DNA of 64,000 bases from JAGLWW01 sp964640225 (GTDB lineage: Archaea > Aenigmatarchaeota > Aenigmatarchaeia > PWEA01 > JAGHBM01): NCBI GenBank assembly GCA_964640225.1, contig CAZXFI010000001.1, forward strand, positions 156,073 through 220,072. The letters are read 5' to 3'. Within the stretch, counting starts at the first letter, position 1; every line of letters starts with the position of its first letter. The position numbers and the translations under genes are program-made. Shown piece by piece: positions 26,286-33,522 of the stretch. The notes under the pieces were generated by a model. It did not search any database and had not been told where the DNA came from. It worked only from the letters and a program-made list of their open reading frames with translations.

Positions 26286-26897
26286 ATGAATTCACATGAA
26301 TTCTGCTCAGTTTTACATGAGGAAATAAAGAGCGGGGAGCCTGATATAGAAAAAATATACGACTGCCTGGAAGCCTACGGAAAAACAAAGGACAGGAGAT
26401 ATTTCAAGTCTTTCCTGGGGGAAATGAATGTCCCGGACGAGTGGGAAATAATAGTAAGAAAACCCCACCCGAATTACGGAGACTGCGTGGACTTTATCTA
26501 CAGCAAAGACGAGGAGGAGGGTAGCAAGAGATTCCCCTGCCTTATGAACGAGAACTCGCTTTACGACATGATACGAAACGTGCAATGCAACAGGGAAAAG
26601 GTATACGGGGAGCGTGGCTGGATTTCCCCGGCAATACTCGTGAAAGGGAAGGGAGAAATTTCCAAAGCCTGCTTTGAGCTTGTTGTAGACAATTACATGC
26701 ACACGCTGTCGCTTAATTTAACGGATGTGGACGTGAACAAAAAGAAGATTGAAACGTTCCCCGCCTATATGCACAAATGGGACAAAGAAATGGAAAATGT
26801 CTCAGAGAACCTGGGGAACAACTTGTATGAAGTGGGGGACCTAGAAGTGATTCGCGCCATGGTCGCGGATTTGGACGAGAGGATAAAGAATCGCTGA
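26286..26897 (+). CDS. Uncharacterised 203-residue protein
   Basis: Starts MNSHEFCSVLHEEIKSGEPD, mostly alpha/beta and acidic, with a basic end LDERIKNR. No signal peptide, membrane helix or metal motif stands out, and I do not recognise the family. It reads away from the 23S promoter; a TATA-like TATATAAT lies about 50 bases before ATG 26286. The tRNA-Ala gene begins 39 bases after its stop. Confidence 0.65.
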   Translation: MNSHEFCSVLHEEIKSGEPDIEKIYDCLEAYGKTKDRRYFKSFLGEMNVPDEWEIIVRKPHPNYGDCVDFIYSKDEEEGSKRFPCLMNENSLYDMIRNVQCNREKVYGERGWISPAILVKGKGEISKACFELVVDNYMHTLSLNLTDVDVNKKKIETFPAYMHKWDKEMENVSENLGNNLYEVGDLEVIRAMVADLDERIKNR

Positions 26898-26936
26898 AAA
26901 CATTTATATTCCTGTAACAATCATTTAACTTAAAAT

Positions 26937-27052
26937 GGGCCGGTAGATCAGTGGAAGATCGCCTGCTTTGCAATACGAAATAAGAATTTCGATGTTTCGT
27001 TTCGTAACGAAACAGCAGGAGGCCATGGGTTCAAATCCCATCCGGTCCACCA
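26937..27052 (+). tRNA. tRNA-Ala(TGC) with a canonical intron
   Basis: The acceptor arms GGGCCGG and CCGGTCC pair with a G3-T70 pair, the alanine identity mark, followed by A and an encoded CCA at 27050-27052. D stem GATC/GATC and T arm ATGGG TTCAAAT CCCAT are present. The anticodon is TGC at 26969-26971 in loop TTTGCA. About 41 bases (26973-27013) interrupt at 37/38; they contain a hairpin GTTTCGTT/AACGAAAC. The second half resumes with A then GCAGG, pairing with CCTGC. Confidence 0.95.
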
Positions 27053-27088
27053 CTAAAGCTTAAATATCTTTTGCCACTAATTAGTGGT

Positions 27089-27712
27089 ATGTTTACGTCC
27101 GGAACGTATCCTTTAAACATAGGCTGGCTGGAGGAAGACGACTCCGGTGACTCCGATATAGCATGGTATAAGGCCTTGAACTCCTTCTTTTGCCCAATCT
27201 GTGAAAAAAGTTCCCAGCTGTCTGATGAAACGCACAGGAAAGAGTACAGCAAGGAAAGCGAGCTCAACGACGGCAACTGGAAGGTTTATTTGCTTACAAA
27301 GTGCCCCGTCTGCGAAGGGGAATTGAAAAACATAACATACCTGAAATCAGACAGGACCGAAACAAGGTTCTCCGAAACCCTGGGCAAAAGCGTTGAAATA
27401 GAATTTTTTCCCCAAAGGCACTTGAATGATGAAAGGTTTTTTGAAGATACGCTCTGGACGGAAAGGGCCAAAAAACTGCTTAAAAAACTGGACTTGGAAC
27501 CTGGGCAGGCGTATCTCAATTTCTTTATCAGGCACGGCACTGTAAACATTAAGTCCGGTGGGGATGTTAAGCGCGATGAATCTTTTTTTGTGGATAAAAG
27601 AGGTGCCGGGCATTTGAACCTGCTGGATAAACTTGCGTGGAAGAGATTCGTGAAGTTTAATTACAGGCATGGCGAAAGCTATTTCGGAAACATGTGGAAA
27701 GATTGCATGTAA
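27089..27712 (+). CDS. Zinc-ribbon protein of unknown function
   Basis: The 207-residue product has CPIC (near residue 38) and CPVC (near 78), a probable zinc ribbon, followed by an acidic region and an aromatic, basic C-terminus (RFVKFNYRHGESYFGNMW). I do not recognise a family. ATG 27089 is chosen because a TATA-like GCTTAAATATC lies about 25 bases before it, giving a leaderless mRNA; a TTG at 27071 is less likely. It starts just after tRNA-Ala and converges on the antiporter gene. Confidence 0.65.
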   Translation: MFTSGTYPLNIGWLEEDDSGDSDIAWYKALNSFFCPICEKSSQLSDETHRKEYSKESELNDGNWKVYLLTKCPVCEGELKNITYLKSDRTETRFSETLGKSVEIEFFPQRHLNDERFFEDTLWTERAKKLLKKLDLEPGQAYLNFFIRHGTVNIKSGGDVKRDESFFVDKRGAGHLNLLDKLAWKRFVKFNYRHGESYFGNMWKDCM

Positions 27713-27754
27713 GACGGGTCTAAACCCAGATTTAATTCTTTGTTTTTAAAAAAA

Positions 27755-28720
27755 TCAGCCCCTCACGAATATGAAGAATATGTAAATTATGTAGAAAATC
27801 ACGAACACCACCCCGCCCCACCTGTCAAGCTCGTGCTTGTTTCCTATGAACATGAAAAGGAAAAGTGAGAGCGCGGCGAATAACAGGAACAGTATGTCAA
27901 AGTTCACGAAGGCCGGCAGGGCTATGGGTGTTATGACCGAGGTCAGGCCGAGTATCCAGAATATATTGAAAATGTTTGAGCCCACCGCGCCCCCTACCGC
28001 AAGGTCCACGTCCTTCTTCAGGGCGGCCGTTACCGAGGTCACGAGCTCCGGCATGGAGGTCCCGAAGGCCACCACTGTAGCTGAGATAAGGAATTCGCTC
28101 AGGCCCGCCTGCCTTGCTATGAAGATTGCCCCGTCAACTACCCACTTCCCGCCAATGAAAAGACCCGCCACCCCCAGCAGGAGCATGAGGGAAATCTTGT
28201 AGTAGTTGTACTCCTTTATCTCAAGCTTCCTGTCCTGGAGCTTGTTCCTCCTGTCCTTTGCCATCTCGTAGACATAGTAAAGGAATATCCCGAAAAAACA
28301 AAGCAATACTATACCGTCTATGCGCGTCAGCATGGAAAAGCTTATCCTGTCTATCATAAGGTCGTTTGCCGCTATGAAAAGAACGAAAGCCCCCAGGATG
28401 CTGAAGGGTATTTCCTTCCACACGGTGGAATGGTGAACCTTCAGGGGGTACAGGGTGGCCGTTAGGCCCAGTATAAGAAGAATGTTAGATATGTTGCTTC
28501 CCACTACGTTTCCTATTGCCACGTCCGTGGATCCCTCAAACGCGGAGAACATGTTTACCACGAGCTCCGGCATGGAGGTCCCGAAGGCCACCACGGTAAG
28601 GCCCACCACGAGAGAGGGGACTCCAAGCTTCTTTGCAAGCGAGCTGGAGCCCTTAACCAGGAAGTCCGCTCCCTTTAGCAGGAAAGCGAAACCCAGGATG
28701 AAAAGCGCATACTGGAGCAT
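27755..28720 (-). CDS. Na+/Ca2+ exchanger-like cation antiporter (CaCA family)
   Basis: The 321-residue membrane protein has about ten helices in two inverted halves. Each half carries the CaCA alpha-repeat: GTSMPELVVN with GNVVGSNISNILLILG, and GTSMPELVTS with GGAVGSNIFNIFWILG. Both conserved Glu residues are present. Such proteins export calcium, or another cation, against sodium or protons across the cytoplasmic membrane. It lies just beyond the 16S 3' end on the same strand, with its start about 45 bases from the 16S processing stem. Confidence 0.92.
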   Translation of the reverse strand: MLQYALFILGFAFLLKGADFLVKGSSSLAKKLGVPSLVVGLTVVAFGTSMPELVVNMFSAFEGSTDVAIGNVVGSNISNILLILGLTATLYPLKVHHSTVWKEIPFSILGAFVLFIAANDLMIDRISFSMLTRIDGIVLLCFFGIFLYYVYEMAKDRRNKLQDRKLEIKEYNYYKISLMLLLGVAGLFIGGKWVVDGAIFIARQAGLSEFLISATVVAFGTSMPELVTSVTAALKKDVDLAVGGAVGSNIFNIFWILGLTSVITPIALPAFVNFDILFLLFAALSLFLFMFIGNKHELDRWGGVVFVIFYIIYIFFIFVRG

Positions 28721-28766
28721 AAATCAATTTTATTTTCAACAATTATAAATCTTCTGGAAAAATTCT

Positions 28767-28780
28767 ATCTGATTAGAGTA
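28767..28780. repeat. 16S processing stem, 14-bp inverted repeat with 30664-30677
   Basis: ATCTGATTAGAGTA at 28767-28780 is the exact reverse complement of 30664-30677. Beyond the 14 pairs the arms continue as GGCG/CGCC and TCCTG/CAGGA with short unpaired bases on both sides, which resembles a bulge-helix-bulge cleavage site. The stem encloses the 16S gene. Confidence 0.85.
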
Positions 28781-28967
28781 ATGGCGTCCTGATGATTATA
28801 TTAGGAGGTGATCCAGCCGCACGTTCCCGTACGGCTACCTTGTTACAACTTAGCCCGCCTTGTAAAACCTTGATTCGAATCTCCCAAAGAGGAAATCCTC
28901 ACCAAGACTTCACTCGGATGGCTTGATGGGCGGTGTGTGCAAGGAGCAGGGTCGTATTCAGCGAAAG

Positions 28968-29009
28968 ATTCCACGCTCCTTTCCTTTTGATAGCAAAAGG
29001 GCTTAGTGA
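28968..29009 (-). other. 42-base expansion in 16S helix 43 region (near E. coli 1355)
   Basis: The helix arms GCGAAAG and CTTTCGC, which normally enclose a loop of under ten bases, here enclose 42 bases containing a hairpin CCTTTTG/CAAAAGG. The joining of the arms around AGTAA and TGAATACG is normal. It may be a mini-intron or a retained rRNA expansion; I cannot tell which. Confidence 0.6.
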
Positions 29010-29457
29010 CTTTCGCTTACTAGGGATTCCGGCGTCACGAGGGTGAGTTTCAACCCTCGATCTGAACTAAGACCAGGTTTCGGGGATTAGCTCCACCTTT
29101 CGGTGTTGCAACCTATTGTCCTGGCCATTGTTGCCCGCGTGTAGCCCAGAGAATTCGGGCCATACGGACCTACCGTCGCCCACTCCTTCCTCTGATTTAT
29201 CACCAGCGGTCTCCTTAGAGTGCCGCTACTCCGAGGAATAGCGTAGCAACTAAGGACGTGGGTCTCGCTCGTTAACAGACTTAACTGCACGCCTCACGGC
29301 ACGAGCTGACGATGGCCATGCAACTCCTCTCAGCTCGTCAGGTAACCCCTTCAGAGTGACCATCAAACTGCTGTCTTCTCTGGTGAGATGTCTGGCGTTG
29401 AATCCAATTAAACCGCAGGCCGCACCCCTTGAGGTGCTCCCCCGCCAATTCCCTTAA

Positions 29458-29541
29458 GTATACTGCGTCCTTCTCTTTTTTCACACACTTCAAGGAAGTT
29501 TCTTTTCCCTGAAGGCTTTTCTTTGTGAAAGAAAAGGCTTC
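29458..29541 (-). other. Inferred 84-base intron in 16S near E. coli 908
   Basis: Minus-strand 16S reads CTGAAAC, then 84 extra bases, then TTAAGGGAATTGGCGGG. Removing them restores the conserved CTGAAACTTAA junction. Position about 908 is a recognised archaeal 16S intron site. The insert is A/G-rich with a hairpin CTTTTC/GAAAAG and has no ORF. Confidence 0.8.
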
Positions 29542-29715
29542 GTTTCAGTCTTGCGACCGTACTCCCCAGGTGGCCCGCTTAACACTTGCGTGCCTAACCC
29601 AGCCACTTTCCGCGAGCGCTTTACGCTGAGTAAAGGGCTCTACGCTACGGCACATCATCTCCCCGAAGGAAATGATACACCAAGCGGGCATCGTTTACGG
29701 CCTGGACTACCGGGG

Positions 29716-29755
29716 TATTTAGCAAAACGAAGTTTTTTTTCGTCACTACGTTCAG
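29716..29755 (-). other. Inferred 40-base mini-intron in 16S near E. coli 788
   Basis: ATTAGATA is separated from CCCCGGTAGTCC by 40 bases with an ACGAA/TTCGT hairpin. Deleting them restores the highly conserved ATTAGATACCC-type sequence at exactly normal length. Introns near 781 are known in Thermoproteales. Because this run is universally conserved, splicing is very likely. Confidence 0.8.
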
Positions 29756-29822
29756 TATCTAATCCCGTTCGCTCCCCAGGCTTTCGTCCCTCACCGTCGG
29801 AGCCGTTCCAGCTGAGCGCCTT

Positions 29823-29863
29823 TTGTGGAAAATTTTTGATTAAACTTTTTTTCAAAAAGTTTA
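29823..29863 (-). other. Inferred 41-base mini-intron in 16S near E. coli 730
   Basis: GTGGCG is separated from AAGGCGCTCAGC by 41 A/T-rich bases containing AAACTTTTT/AAAAAGTTT. Removing them restores the conserved GTGGCGAAGGCG sequence. Boundaries are good to about two bases. Confidence 0.75.
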
Positions 29864-30101
29864 CGCCACAGGTGGTCCTTCAGGGATTACAGGATTGTTA
29901 AACCGGAAGGTTTAAACCTAAAACGGTATTTAACCCCTACCCCTGAAGTACCCTCAGCTTTTCCCGGTCCCTAGTCTGGTAGTGTTCCTGGCACGCCCTA
30001 TGTTTAACACAGGATTTCACCAAAAATTTACCAAACCGGCTACGAACGCTTTAGACCCAATAAACGCGATCACCACTTGCAGTGCGGGTATTACCGTGGC
30101 T

Positions 30102-30154
30102 TCCAGTTTGCACGCCTTTAGAATCCAAAAAGAATCTTGTAAGTCATGCAAATG
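30102..30154 (-). other. Inferred 53-base mini-intron in the 16S 530 loop
   Basis: GTGCCAGC is separated from AGCCACGGTAATAC by 53 bases whose ends pair (TTTGCATG with CGTGCAAA). Removing them restores GTGCCAGCAGCCACGG, the near-universal 530 loop used in decoding. The insert would destroy the 530 pseudoknot if kept, so splicing is strongly implied. Confidence 0.82.
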
Positions 30155-30701
30155 GCTGGCACCCGTCTTGCCCACTGCTTATTCATCCACCCTTTTGGAG
30201 TGAATAAAAGCCCTAGCAGTGCTAGGGCACTCAGGATCCCCCTATCGCCCGTGAAGGCATTGTAAAGGTTTCGCGACTGCTGCACCCCGTAGGGTCTGTA
30301 TTCTTGTCTCAGAACACATCTCCGGGCTACGTCTCTCAACGCCCGTATGGATTATAGGTTTGTTGGTCCATTACACCAACAACAGCCTAATCCACCGCAG
30401 TCTCATCCTCAGGCGCCGGAGCTTTGGGTTTTGGGACATTCCAGTATCCAAAACCTATCGGGTATTAGGCCCAGTTTCCCGGGATTATCCCCAACCTGAG
30501 GGCAGATTAACTACGTGTTACTGAGCTGTTCGGCATGTGAACGAATCACATTCACCTAGCATGTCTTAATCGGATCCCGATAGCGGTAATCTCCGGCAGG
30601 ATCAACCGGAGTTAGTCGCAATTAGAGAATTGCTCGCACACTATCAATCAACAGGATTTCGCCTACTCTAATCAGATATTATAAAAATATCCAACCATTT
30701 C

Positions 30702-30795
30702 CCATACCAGGAATGTAGTTTTTCACAGTATAGGCATATAGAACTCTCTGCAAATGAGAGACGTAGCCTACCTCCAACCTCGCCAGTTGGTATGG
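30702..30795 (-). promoter_or_regulatory. Structured 5' leader element of the 16S transcript (RNA A)
   Basis: The first part of the 16S leader is closed by CCATACCA (30788-30795) pairing with TGGTATGG (30702-30709). Inside are nested helices GTAGGC/GCCTAT and CTCTC/GAGAG. It starts within a few bases of the predicted 16S transcription start. Its closing stem and internal GCGAGG, GGCT and CTGTGAA blocks recur in the same order in RNA B at 30856-30926. I do not recognise a known family. Confidence 0.6.
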
Positions 30796-30818
30796 TGTTA
30801 ATATAATGATACAACACG

Positions 30819-30832
30819 CTTAAATACTTTTC
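30819..30832 (-). promoter_or_regulatory. 16S rRNA promoter (TATA box)
   Basis: Minus strand AAAAGTATTTAAGCG with an A-rich BRE-like lead. A start 25 bases downstream falls near 30799, right at the foot of the RNA A closing stem. It separates 16S from the tRNA-His/RNA B genes as an independent unit. Confidence 0.75.
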
Positions 30833-30855
30833 TCCTGTTTTAACAGAAAATTGTC

Positions 30856-30926
30856 GCCATACCTAGTCGAAGATCCTTCACAGCCGGACTAGCCAGCCCA
30901 TCTCAGGCCTCGCTGGCGGGTATGGC
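30856..30926 (-). ncRNA. Candidate structured small RNA (RNA B)
   Basis: A 71-base segment closed by GCCATACC (30919-30926) and GGTATGGC (30856-30863). Inside, GCCAGC/GCTGGC and TAGTC/GACTA form two more helices. A weak TATA-like CTTTTTATTTC lies about 25 bases before its 5' end and a T-run follows its 3' end, so it may be an independent transcript. ACA follows one base after the closing stem, as in H/ACA guide RNAs, but a guide pocket is not obvious. It shares ordered sequence blocks with RNA A. Confidence 0.5.
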
Positions 30927-30961
30927 CTTTATAGTGGGAAAGCAAGAAATAAAAAGATGAA

Positions 30962-31131
30962 TGGGGCCGCGGCCGGGATTCGAACCCGGGCCAGAAGCTT
31001 TCTGTCAATTCGCGCTTTTGCGCGTTTTGCTCAAGCTTTTTCCAAAAGCTTGTCCACAGGCTCCTATGCTTTTTGGTTCTGAAACCGCTTTCGGAAACGA
31101 TTTCATGAATAACCACTACACCACCGCAGCC
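30962..31131 (-). tRNA. tRNA-His(GTG) with two inferred introns
   Basis: Minus strand: acceptor GCTGCGG (31124-31130) pairs with CCGCGGC (30966-30972); G(-1) is encoded at 31131, the discriminator is C and CCA is encoded at 30962-30964, all marks of tRNA-His. Anticodon loop CTGTGGA gives GTG; arms GGAGC and GCTTC pair only after removing 54 bases (31000-31053) at the 37/38 site. The D arm (GTGT, loop AGTGGTTA, GCAT) closes only after removing about 40 bases (31070-31109) between positions 21 and 22, an unusual site. hisS lies directly upstream. Confidence 0.88.
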
Positions 31132-31176
31132 ATATTTACAAAGATGCACACCGGAGGTGTGCATCGGCCTACTAAT

Positions 31177-32478
31177 TTATATTTTTTTTGGTTTTTTCAG
31201 GTTTTTGATTTCATTTTTAAGCACGTCAAAGCTTATTAAAGTTTCCTTTCCGGTCCCCATGTCCCTGAGTTTAACTACTTTTTTCATCAGTTCCTCCTGT
31301 CCCGCTATTATACAGTAGGGGATTCCCTGGGAGTTGGCGTAGCTCAGGTTCTTGCTTATCCCCCTGTCCATCATGTCCATGTCCGCGTTTATTCCTATCT
31401 CCCTGAGATCCTTAACCAGGCCCATGCAGTACTTCGTGGTATTTATGGGTATGACGAATACGTCGGTCACGTTCTTTTTCTTTTCCATTTTTCCCTCAAG
31501 CAACATGGCATCGTAAATAGTGTCCAAGCCGAAGGAGGTTCCCGTGGCAGGAATTTTACCAGAGCCGGTAAAGTCCCCTATCATGTTGTCCCACCTTCCA
31601 CCTCCCGCCAGAGAGGAGGAGAGGGCACCGCTTTTCAGGAAAACCTCAAATACGGGGCCGGTGTAGTAGGTGAGACCCCTGGTAAGCGTGGGAACGAACT
31701 TCAGGTCTTTTGCCCCCATCTGCTCCGCCAAGTCTTTCAGTTCCCTTATCTCCAAGAGGGCCTTTGCTATGTTTTTATCTTCAATTCCCGGGCTGTCCGT
31801 TTTCATGACCTTGACTAGGTTGTACACTTCTCTTACTTCCTGCTCGCTGATTCCCCTTTCCTTCGCGTCCTCAATTACCCCGTCCAAGCCTATCTTCTCC
31901 AGCTTGTCTATTGACACGAGAAGGCCTTTCCTCTTTTCCTCCGGTATGCCTGCATAGGAAAGCACGGCGTCAAGGAGCTTCCTGCTGTTGAGCTTTATCA
32001 CGACCTTGAGCGCCAGTTTTTCAAAAACCCTTGTATACATGGCAAGCATCTCCGCGTCCGCCGCCAGAGAATCGGAGCCCAAGGTATCCACGTCGCACTG
32101 CCAGAATTCCCTGTAGCGGCCTGCCTTGACCGGCCCGTCCCTCCAGACTCTGCCTATCTGGTAGCGCTTGAAGGGTTTTGGTATCTGTGGATTCGCCGCA
32201 ATCACCCTGGCCAGAGGGAAAGTAAGTTCGTACCGGAGCGTAAGCTCCCGGTCGCCCTGGTCCCTGAACCTGTATACTTCCTTGTAAACGTCCGTTGTCT
32301 CGTCAGAGCTCCCCTTCATGGTGGCGATTTTCCATGTCTCTATGGCCGGGGTCTCGAGAGGAGAGAATCCGAACTCCTCAAAAACCTGCCTCAGAACGTC
32401 CGTTATTCTTTGCCGAAGAATCTTCTCCTCCGGTAGGAAATCCCTTGTTCCTTTCAGGGGCTGGAACTTTTCAGTCAT
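31177..32478 (-). CDS. hisS: Histidyl-tRNA synthetase
   Basis: A 433-residue class II synthetase. It has the N-terminal KGTRDFLPEE, motif 2 region YRFRDQGDRELTLRYELT and FQIGRVWRDGPVKAGRYREF-like core, the histidine-specific GLTYYTGPVFE, and a C-terminal anticodon-binding alpha/beta domain (VFVIPINTTKY onward). Length is typical. Its stop lies about 45 bases from the 5' end of tRNA-His, its own substrate, on the same strand, so enzyme and tRNA may be co-transcribed. Confidence 0.96.
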   Translation of the reverse strand: MTEKFQPLKGTRDFLPEEKILRQRITDVLRQVFEEFGFSPLETPAIETWKIATMKGSSDETTDVYKEVYRFRDQGDRELTLRYELTFPLARVIAANPQIPKPFKRYQIGRVWRDGPVKAGRYREFWQCDVDTLGSDSLAADAEMLAMYTRVFEKLALKVVIKLNSRKLLDAVLSYAGIPEEKRKGLLVSIDKLEKIGLDGVIEDAKERGISEQEVREVYNLVKVMKTDSPGIEDKNIAKALLEIRELKDLAEQMGAKDLKFVPTLTRGLTYYTGPVFEVFLKSGALSSSLAGGGRWDNMIGDFTGSGKIPATGTSFGLDTIYDAMLLEGKMEKKKNVTDVFVIPINTTKYCMGLVKDLREIGINADMDMMDRGISKNLSYANSQGIPYCIIAGQEELMKKVVKLRDMGTGKETLISFDVLKNEIKNLKKPKKI

Positions 32479-32593
32479 TTATACCCACCTTTAATTTGTT
32501 TTGCTGGGATAAAAAAAGAACTAGGCAAAACTTCAGCAAAAATGAACTAATTCACCGTTCATTTTGTTCACCAGTTAGTAATGGATCCCGGAC

Positions 32594-33220
32594 TTATTTA
32601 AGCTTTACCATGGCCAGTATGTTCCTTCCGTCTGATTTTATTTCAATTATTTCCAGTCCGGCCTCCCCCAGGTCCCTCCTGAGACCGCCTATATTATATA
32701 GGTAATATCTCCTGGAAAGCTTCCGTCCCCTGTGGCTCCATCCCCTGTCCAGGAACTCGCTGTCCGGGAGGTCATGGTTTTCCCTGTCCCACACTGCTAT
32801 GAAGGCCTCCTTACGGAGCACGCGCCCAATTTCCTTCAGGGCCTTTACTCTGTCTTCCCTGGTAAGGAGGTGGTGCAGGGCGGCCGCGCAAATTACGTAG
32901 TCAAAACTTTTGCTTTTGTAGGGAAGAACGCGGAAGTCGGCCGCGCAGACGCGGAAAGCCAGGCAGTTCTTTTTTGCGTATTTTCTTGAGAGCAGAACCA
33001 GCTCCTTGGACGAGTCCGCGCCGAAGAAAATGAATTTTTCGGGAGAAAACGGAATGAAGTCCGCTCCGTGAGCGCACCCCAGGTTAAGCAGAGAGCCGCC
33101 TTCCCATGATTCGCTTAGTCCGGATAGTTCCCTCCGGAAAATGGTGCGGTGGCGCACGTTGTACCAGCTCTCTGCAATACGGTCGTAAAACTCCATGAAT
33201 AGTTTTGCAGGGGAGGTCAT
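32594..33220 (-). CDS. SAM-dependent methyltransferase, Trm9/ABH8-like
   Basis: The 208-residue Rossmann methyltransferase has motif I LNLGCAHGADFIPF, an acidic loop GADSSKEL, and AALHHLLTREDRVKALKEI, the stretch characteristic of Trm9-type enzymes; the family opening EFYDRIAESWYNVRH also matches. Trm9 methylates cm5U to mcm5U at tRNA wobble position 34. The nearby divergent elp3, which makes the cm5U precursor, strongly supports this role. Its start overlaps the SemiSWEET stop by four bases. Confidence 0.82.
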   Translation of the reverse strand: MTSPAKLFMEFYDRIAESWYNVRHRTIFRRELSGLSESWEGGSLLNLGCAHGADFIPFSPEKFIFFGADSSKELVLLSRKYAKKNCLAFRVCAADFRVLPYKSKSFDYVICAAALHHLLTREDRVKALKEIGRVLRKEAFIAVWDRENHDLPDSEFLDRGWSHRGRKLSRRYYLYNIGGLRRDLGEAGLEIIEIKSDGRNILAMVKLK

Positions 33221-33471
33221 TTATACCTGATTTTTAGCGCAATTACTACAAGGGCCAGGAGCAGGGAAACTGCGTTGGCGGTTATCACGGGCAGGGAATC
33301 TATCATAAAACCGTAAACCATCCAGAGGAACATTCCCGTGAAAAGAATAAGGAACATGCCCATGGACACGTCCTTTGTGGACTTTGTTTTCCATGCCTTT
33401 ATAACCTGCGGGAAAAAAGACAGAGTTGTCAAAAATCCTGCCAGAAGCCCTGTCATGGTTATGTAATCCAT
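33217..33471 (-). CDS. SemiSWEET / PQ-loop family transporter
   Basis: The 84-residue protein has three membrane helices and the PQ motif in SFFPQVIKAWKTKSTKDVS, the hallmark of bacterial and archaeal SemiSWEET half-transporters, which dimerise to pass sugars through the membrane. Substrate unknown. It is co-oriented with and overlaps the methyltransferase by four bases, and is divergent from elp3. The glycogen/glycolysis genes elsewhere would suit sugar uptake. Confidence 0.85.
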   Translation of the reverse strand: MDYITMTGLLAGFLTTLSFFPQVIKAWKTKSTKDVSMGMFLILFTGMFLWMVYGFMIDSLPVITANAVSLLLALVVIALKIRYK

Positions 33472-33522
33472 TTGAATTCTTTATGTTTTCAGATTTATAA
33501 CCTTGCCGCCGGAATTTTAATC

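Larger units (their letters stand above)
28803..30612 (-). rRNA. 16S ribosomal RNA, interrupted by five inferred insertions
   Basis: On the minus strand it starts TCCGGTTGATCCTGCCGG and ends GGCTGGATCACCTCCT, the archaeal-style ends with the anti-Shine-Dalgarno. Conserved landmarks include GGTGCCAGC, ATTAGATA...CCCCGGTAGTCC, GGAATTGGCGGGGGAGCAC and CTTGCACACACCGCCC. Five short segments interrupt otherwise conserved sequence: 30102-30154, 29823-29863, 29716-29755, 29458-29541 and 28968-29009. It has its own promoter (30819-30832) and leader, separate from 23S. Confidence 0.97.

Noticed and set aside
29087..30339. Open frames within the 16S gene
   Set aside because: They translate conserved 16S segments and resemble no protein.
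30702..30926. RNA A or RNA B as the missing 5S rRNA
   Set aside because: Neither has the conserved 5S core (the GAACCCGGAAGTTAAG-type loop) or the 120-base length; no 5S was found in the window.
30889..31239. Open frames on both strands across 30889-31239
   Set aside because: They cover the tRNA-His gene and RNA B; the composition comes from RNA structure, not protein.
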